The notes under the pieces were generated by a model, which was given only the letters and a program-made list of their open reading frames with translations, searched no databases and was not told the DNA's origin. Below, one piece after another: positions 6,146 through 9,794 of a stretch of 9,794 bases of DNA. Source of the stretch: Candidatus Aminicenantota bacterium (GTDB lineage: Bacteria; Acidobacteriota; Aminicenantia; Aminicenantales; Aminicenantaceae). The number at the start of each line of letters is the position of its first letter. The stretch's first letter is position 1. Where the stretch lies: positions 1 through 9,794 of the forward strand of contig DAOUSP010000034.1 in the NCBI GenBank assembly GCA_030627155.1, given 5' to 3'. A program made the position numbers and the translations under genes.

Positions 6146-6159
6146 TTTTGGATTTTTTA
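6135..6159. promoter_or_regulatory. Nine-bp inverted repeat in the gatC/hydrogenase divergent region
   Basis: TAAAAAATC (6135-6143) pairs perfectly with GATTTTTTA (6151-6159) across a seven-base centre. It overlaps the gatC -35 box and lies just upstream of the hydrogenase promoter. No gene ends here, so it is not a terminator; an operator is the natural reading. The extreme A/T content means that chance is possible. Confidence 0.35.
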
Positions 6160-6172
6160 AAATTAAATCCCT

Positions 6173-6200
6173 TTTACAAGAAAAAAAATAATGTTATATT
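6173..6200 (+). promoter_or_regulatory. Promoter of the hydrogenase operon
   Basis: TTTACA (6173-6178, five of six consensus) and TATATT (6195-6200, five of six) are 16 bases apart. A TG at 6192-6193 makes an extended -10. The predicted start near 6207 leaves an A-rich leader of about 58 bases, ending in AAGGAAA (6253-6259) before the first ATG. Such AT-rich DNA yields chance boxes, so support is moderate. Confidence 0.5.
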
Positions 6201-6264
6201 AAAAAAAATTTATATATGGTAAAAATTTATTGCTACTGCAAAAAAATAAAAAAAGGAAATAAAA

Positions 6265-7326
6265 ATGAAAATAGTAAAACTAAAAAAAGAAAATTTATTT
6301 TCATTCTTAGAAGCGATCTCAGAAGAGGCAGAGTTATGGGCTCCTGTTCAAAAATACGAAAACAAACATTCCTTCCAGCTCATCAAGGACTTTTCTCAAA
6401 TTGACCTTAAGTACACCCGAACTATTCTCCCCCCAAAAAAACTTTTTCTCCCTCCCACATTCAATATGTTTCTCGCAACAGAACAAGGCTATGAAGAAGA
6501 TTTTTCGCATGCGACGAAAAAGATTCTTTTCGGAGTTCACCCATGTGACATACATGGACTCCTCATTTTAGATCGCTTTTTCCAGCATGTTTTTGATGAC
6601 CCGTATTATTCAAAAGCTCGTCAAAACACGTTGATATTAGGCCTTTCATGCTGGCCTGATGAAAACTGTATGTGTAAATCCACGAATACTCATATCATTG
6701 AAGAAGGCTACGATCTTTTCTTCTCTGAACTTGAAAACGACTATTTAGTGTGGATAGGATCCAGCCAAGGCGACGATTGCATCCGTATAAAACCAGGATT
6801 TTTTGACGAGGATATCACAGATGAAGATATTCAGATTTATATTAAATGGCAAAATGAACGCGACAAAGCTTTTCAAGTGGATATAAACTTTGTTGCCATG
6901 CCAGATCTCATGGAGCTCAAATACGAAAACCCTATATGGGAAAAATTAGGCGATGCCTGTTTAGCTTGCGGTTCATGCAGCAATGTTTGCCCCACTTGCA
7001 ACTGCTATAATGTTCTTGATAAACCCTTATTAAACAAGGATACCTCAGAAATAGGCCGATGCTGGGATGCATGCACTTTAGAAAGTTATTCTGAGGTCGC
7101 AGGCGGAGAAAACTTCAGGGAAAAAAGAGCACAAAGGCTGAAACTTTGGTATACACATAAACTCCAGGCATATATTTCAAAATACGGAAAACCAGCATGC
7201 GTTGGGTGCGGCCGGTGTGCCTCTACTTGTCCAGTTGACATCAATGTACAAACAGTTGCCAAGGCCCTGGAGGGAAAAGATATGGATACTTTTTGGAATC
7301 GACTCAGTAAAGAGGTGACAAAATGA
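6265..7326 (+). CDS. hydB: Group 3b [NiFe] hydrogenase (sulfhydrogenase) beta, Fe-S electron-transfer subunit
   Basis: Cytoplasmic iron-sulfur subunit that relays electrons between the hydrogenase module and the flavin subunit. It belongs to the HydB/AsrA family (353 residues, normal length). Residues: Cys129, Cys135 and Cys137 in SCWPDENCMC, a family motif. The first 4Fe-4S ferredoxin motif is Cys232, 235, 238, 242 (CLACGSCSNVCP), with extra Cys245 and Cys247. The family-typical GRCWDAC segment follows. The second ferredoxin motif is Cys312, 315, 318, 322 (CVGCGRCASTCP). GVHPCDIHGL near residue 90 is another family hallmark. AAGGAAA supplies the ribosome site. The stop overlaps the next ATG by four bases. 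The neighbours, diaphorase, small and large subunits in the Pyrococcus hydBGDA order, separate it from anaerobic sulfite reductase AsrA, which has a siroheme partner instead. Confidence 0.92.
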   Translation: MKIVKLKKENLFSFLEAISEEAELWAPVQKYENKHSFQLIKDFSQIDLKYTRTILPPKKLFLPPTFNMFLATEQGYEEDFSHATKKILFGVHPCDIHGLLILDRFFQHVFDDPYYSKARQNTLILGLSCWPDENCMCKSTNTHIIEEGYDLFFSELENDYLVWIGSSQGDDCIRIKPGFFDEDITDEDIQIYIKWQNERDKAFQVDINFVAMPDLMELKYENPIWEKLGDACLACGSCSNVCPTCNCYNVLDKPLLNKDTSEIGRCWDACTLESYSEVAGGENFREKRAQRLKLWYTHKLQAYISKYGKPACVGCGRCASTCPVDINVQTVAKALEGKDMDTFWNRLSKEVTK

Positions 7327-8183
7327 ACGGCGAAAATAAATGTATGAATCAAACTAACCCATATCTTCCTGAAGCAGCAAGGATTGTCCGCACCTATCCT
7401 CTTACAGAAGATGTGAAATTTTTCCAGGTTCGCCTTGTTGATATGGAAAAAGCAATTTCTTTTAAATACAGTCCAGGGCAATTCGCAATGATATCTGTTC
7501 TTGGTGCTGGAGAAGCTCCGTTTTCCATCTCCTCAACACCTTCCCGTCCAGGCTTGCTCGAGTTTTGCATCCGGAAAGCCGGCACTGTAACAAATGCCAT
7601 TTTCAAGCTCAAAGAAAATGACCATATTGGAATCCGCGGACCTTATGGCAATGGATTTCCTATCGAAAGTATGCATGGCAAGGACATAATCATCGTAATG
7701 GGCGGCCTGGGCGCAGCTCCTCTACGGTCTGTCCTTCTGTATTGCCTTGATAACCGTGACATATTCGGAAGAGTTGCCTTGCTCCATGGAGCAAAGAGAC
7801 CTGCAGAGATGATCTTACGGGAAGAATTTTTTGCATTGAAAGAGAGAAATGATTTGGAATGTTACTTAACAGTGGATGCTGATGACACAGGAAAATGGAA
7901 AGAGAATATTGGAGTAGTAACAACTCTGTTTCCGCTGCTTAAAGATATTAATCCCTCAAAAACATTTGCTTTTGTTTGTGGGCCTCCTGTTATGTACAAA
8001 TTTGTGCTTAAGGAGCTTATTAAGCTCAACATCCCTAAGAACCAGATTCTGATGACTCTCGAAAGAAGGATGAAGTGCGGAGTAGGCAAATGCGGCCATT
8101 GCGCTATTGATTATATATACACATGCATTGATGGCCCTGTGTTCACGTACTGGGATGTTATCCATATGAGAGAGCTCATATAA
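7323..8183 (+). CDS. hydG: Group 3b [NiFe] hydrogenase gamma, FAD/NAD(P)-binding diaphorase subunit
   Basis: Ferredoxin-NADP reductase-type subunit (286 residues) that exchanges electrons between Fe-S clusters and NAD(P). The N-terminal FAD-binding barrel (about 15-110) carries the flavin motif APFSISS, matching RxYS in relatives, and GPYGNGF. The nucleotide-binding domain (about 115-240) starts with IIVMGGLGAAPLRS and later has FVCGPPVMYK. The C-terminus has the 2Fe-2S motif of PyrK/AsrB-like proteins: Cys252, 257, 260 and 268 in KCGVGKCGHC…CIDGPVF. The ATG at 7323 overlaps the upstream stop (ATGA) and has AGAGGTG before it, so it is preferred to the ATG at 7344. HydG here means the sulfhydrogenase gamma subunit, not the unrelated [FeFe]-hydrogenase maturase of that name. 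NAD versus NADP preference cannot be read from the sequence. Confidence 0.93.
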   Translation: MNGENKCMNQTNPYLPEAARIVRTYPLTEDVKFFQVRLVDMEKAISFKYSPGQFAMISVLGAGEAPFSISSTPSRPGLLEFCIRKAGTVTNAIFKLKENDHIGIRGPYGNGFPIESMHGKDIIIVMGGLGAAPLRSVLLYCLDNRDIFGRVALLHGAKRPAEMILREEFFALKERNDLECYLTVDADDTGKWKENIGVVTTLFPLLKDINPSKTFAFVCGPPVMYKFVLKELIKLNIPKNQILMTLERRMKCGVGKCGHCAIDYIYTCIDGPVFTYWDVIHMRELI

Positions 8184-8193
8184 GGAGAAACCG

Positions 8194-8967
8194 ATGAAAA
8201 AAGATAAATTAAAAATAGGAATATACGAACTTACTGGTTGTGCAGGCTGTGCTCTCCTTATCCTGGACTGCGAAAATGAACTCGTAGACATCTTCCAAGC
8301 GGCTGACATACAGTCTTTTCTCATGGCAAAAAGTGACAATATTGACGGCGAGTTAGATATAGCTTTAGTAGAAGGAAGTGTGTCAACAGAAAAAGACATT
8401 GAAGAACTGATGGATATCAGAAAGCGAGCCGAGATAGTTGTAGCTATAGGACTTTGCTCTATGGTTGGCGGAATCCAAGGCCGGTTCTGCGACGAAAAAG
8501 AATGGAAAGAAAATTTCAAAAAAGTCTATGGGGACATCGAAATGACACATACTAAGCCAATTCAATCCAAACCAATCGACGCCTATATCAAAGTCGATTA
8601 TTATCTGCCTGGATGCCCCATAGGTAAAGAACAGTTTCTAAACTTTTTTACCAGAATGCTGCGCGGAAACCCTCCAGAACGATACCCGCAGCCTGTGTGT
8701 GTCGAATGTAAATACAATGAAAACGACTGCCTCCTCAAAAATGGCATTTTATGTTTAGGTCCTTTAACCTCTGGCGGATGCGGAGCAATTTGTATTAACC
8801 ACAATCTTCCATGTGTTGGTTGTTGGGGACCTGTTGAGGGCGGCAACTGGACTTCTGAATATTATCTTCTGAAAGAAAAAGGGTTCGATGATGAACTTAT
8901 TAAAAATAAAATGGCTAACTTTTCTGGCACTAAAATCGCTGAAGTCTCTGAACAACTAATAAAGTAA
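8194..8967 (+). CDS. hydD: Group 3b [NiFe] hydrogenase delta, small subunit
   Basis: Small subunit (257 residues) that wires the NiFe site to the diaphorase module through three Fe-S clusters. The proximal cluster ligands are Cys16 and Cys19 (TGCAGC), Cys88 (IGLCS) and Cys141 (LPGCP). The C-terminal half supplies two further sets: Cys169, 172, 179, 187 (CVECKYNENDCLLKNGILC) and Cys196, 200, 207, 210. VEGSVSTEKDIEEL is the conserved family segment. There is no twin-arginine signal, so the enzyme is cytoplasmic, unlike uptake hydrogenases. AAGGAG eight bases before the ATG fixes the start, ten bases after hydG. From memory it resembles the Pyrococcus sulfhydrogenase delta subunits (GxYELTxCxGCAL), supporting group 3b over methanogen-type 3a or 3c. 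Confidence 0.94.
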   Translation: MKKDKLKIGIYELTGCAGCALLILDCENELVDIFQAADIQSFLMAKSDNIDGELDIALVEGSVSTEKDIEELMDIRKRAEIVVAIGLCSMVGGIQGRFCDEKEWKENFKKVYGDIEMTHTKPIQSKPIDAYIKVDYYLPGCPIGKEQFLNFFTRMLRGNPPERYPQPVCVECKYNENDCLLKNGILCLGPLTSGGCGAICINHNLPCVGCWGPVEGGNWTSEYYLLKEKGFDDELIKNKMANFSGTKIAEVSEQLIK

Positions 8968-8976
8968 GGAGTAAAG

Positions 8977-9794
8977 ATGAAAAAGATAAGTGTTGACCAC
9001 ATTGCCCGTGTGGAGGGAAATGGAGGCATTTCTGCCACAATCGACGGAAACGTAGTCACCGATGTGAAATTCATAATAAACGAAGGGGCGCGGCTTATCG
9101 AAAGATTAACTGTAGGGAGAACACCAGAGGAGGATGTTAGCATTGCCCCTCGTATCTGCGCCATATGCACTCTTTCTCACAAATTTGCCGCCATCCGTGC
9201 TATGGAAAATGCGCTGGCTGTGGAAGTCCCACGCAAAGTTCATCTTTTTCGTGAGCTTATGCATATGGGAGAAATGATTGAAAGCCATTCACTCCATACA
9301 TTTTTTCTTGCACTTCCAGATTATCTGGGATTTCCCAACGCAATTGCCATGGCATCCAAATACGAATCAGAAGTTAAACTTGCCTTACAAATGAAAAATT
9401 TCGGAAACCATATAATGAAAACCACGAGCGGCCGCTATATCCATGGCGAAAACCCTGTTATCGGTGGCTTTGGCAAGTATCCCTCTAAAGATGAATTAAT
9501 TTGGATAAAAGAACGTGCTGTCGAATTCATGCCTTCAATAATAAAAACAGTCGACCTGTTCTGCACAATCGATTACCCTGATTGTCCAGAAGATGACACA
9601 ATCTATGCATGCTGCAATCCTGCCAATGATAAATACGGCTTTGCTGGAGATGAGATTATTGTTTCGACTGGAGATAAAATATACAGAGATGATTATAAAA
9701 ATCTAACCAATGAATTTATAGTCTCTCATTCTTATGCCAAACGCAGCCGGTTTAAAGAGAAACCATATTCTGTGGGCGCCCTGGCGCGAATCAA
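8977..9794 (+). CDS. hydA: Group 3b [NiFe] hydrogenase alpha, large catalytic subunit (3' end outside window)
   Basis: Large subunit that holds the NiFe(CN)2CO active site for reversible H2 oxidation. The first 272 codons are present and in one clean frame, about two thirds of a typical protein of some 420 residues. The N-terminal HIARVEGNGG (residues 8-17) is the L0-type motif. The first metal-binding motif is RICAICTLSH, with Cys61 and Cys64 as ligands and His68. GRYIHGENPVIGGFGKYP (152-169) is the second conserved block. The C-terminal DPCxxC ligand pair and the peptide removed by a maturation endopeptidase lie beyond the edge. RICAIC replaces the commoner RICGIC; an Ala or Ser there is familiar in group 3. 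AAGGAG (8966-8971) five bases before the ATG fixes the start, nine bases after hydD. Confidence 0.95.
   Translation, partial: MKKISVDHIARVEGNGGISATIDGNVVTDVKFIINEGARLIERLTVGRTPEEDVSIAPRICAICTLSHKFAAIRAMENALAVEVPRKVHLFRELMHMGEMIESHSLHTFFLALPDYLGFPNAIAMASKYESEVKLALQMKNFGNHIMKTTSGRYIHGENPVIGGFGKYPSKDELIWIKERAVEFMPSIIKTVDLFCTIDYPDCPEDDTIYACCNPANDKYGFAGDEIIVSTGDKIYRDDYKNLTNEFIVSHSYAKRSRFKEKPYSVGALARI

Noticed and set aside
6216..6404. 62-residue plus-strand frame starting in the hydrogenase leader
   Set aside because: It overlaps the start of hydB in another frame, is Lys/Asn-rich from poly-A sequence, and lacks a ribosome site.
7956..8519. 187-residue minus-strand frame across hydG and hydD
   Set aside because: It lies antisense to two well-supported hydrogenase genes, has Ser/Phe-rich shadow composition and no ribosome site.
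1..9794. CRISPR array, rRNA or insertion sequence
   Set aside because: No regularly spaced repeats, rRNA segments or transposase genes with terminal repeats were seen in the window.

Overview
The window comes from a fairly low-GC, Gram-negative-looking anaerobic bacterium. The evidence is a predicted outer-membrane protein, a predicted lipoprotein, the GatCA pathway, bacterial-type tRNAs and promoters, and a cytoplasmic NAD(P)-linked [NiFe] hydrogenase. The protein styles would fit Desulfobacterota, Acidobacteriota/Aminicenantes-like lineages or related candidate phyla, but the sequence alone does not settle the phylum.

Left end (1-1024): the C-terminal part of a tyrosine-recombinase integrase. 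Thirteen bases after its stop lies a 60-base 3' fragment of a tRNA-Val(UAC) gene with no 5' half. This is the usual signature of the distal end of an element integrated into a tRNA gene. The element should extend leftwards out of the window to an intact tRNA-Val, and chromosomal sequence should resume at about 1025.

Middle, plus strand (1080-3450): a small secreted beta-barrel-like protein; a REC-PAS-HD-GYP response regulator predicted to degrade cyclic-di-GMP, with a sigma70-type promoter; and a small two-helix membrane protein. The membrane protein's frame ends at 3349, but it carries an in-phase A AAA AAG slippery heptamer leading into an open -1 frame that runs to 3450.

Middle, minus strand (6122 down to 3463): gatC-gatA (Glu-tRNA(Gln)/Asp-tRNA(Asn) amidotransferase subunits; gatB is not here), then a coiled-coil lipoprotein of unknown function 27 bases downstream. 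A separate consensus promoter directly after the lipoprotein stop codon serves a tRNA-Lys(UUU)-tRNA-Glu(UUC) pair. The gatC promoter sits so close to its ATG that the mRNA is probably leaderless.

Right end, plus strand (6173-9794): a divergent, AT-rich promoter region with a 9-bp inverted repeat, then a tightly packed operon for a group 3b-type [NiFe] hydrogenase (sulfhydrogenase layout). The order is beta Fe-S subunit, gamma FAD/NAD(P) diaphorase subunit, delta small subunit and alpha large subunit, the last cut by the window edge. Electrons would pass from the NiFe site in alpha through the three Fe-S clusters of delta and the clusters of beta to the flavin in gamma, coupling H2 to NAD(P)(H). 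I see nothing that is clearly a wholly new system. The best leads are the island junction, the possible frameshift gene, the operon-linked lipoprotein and the hydrogenase control region.
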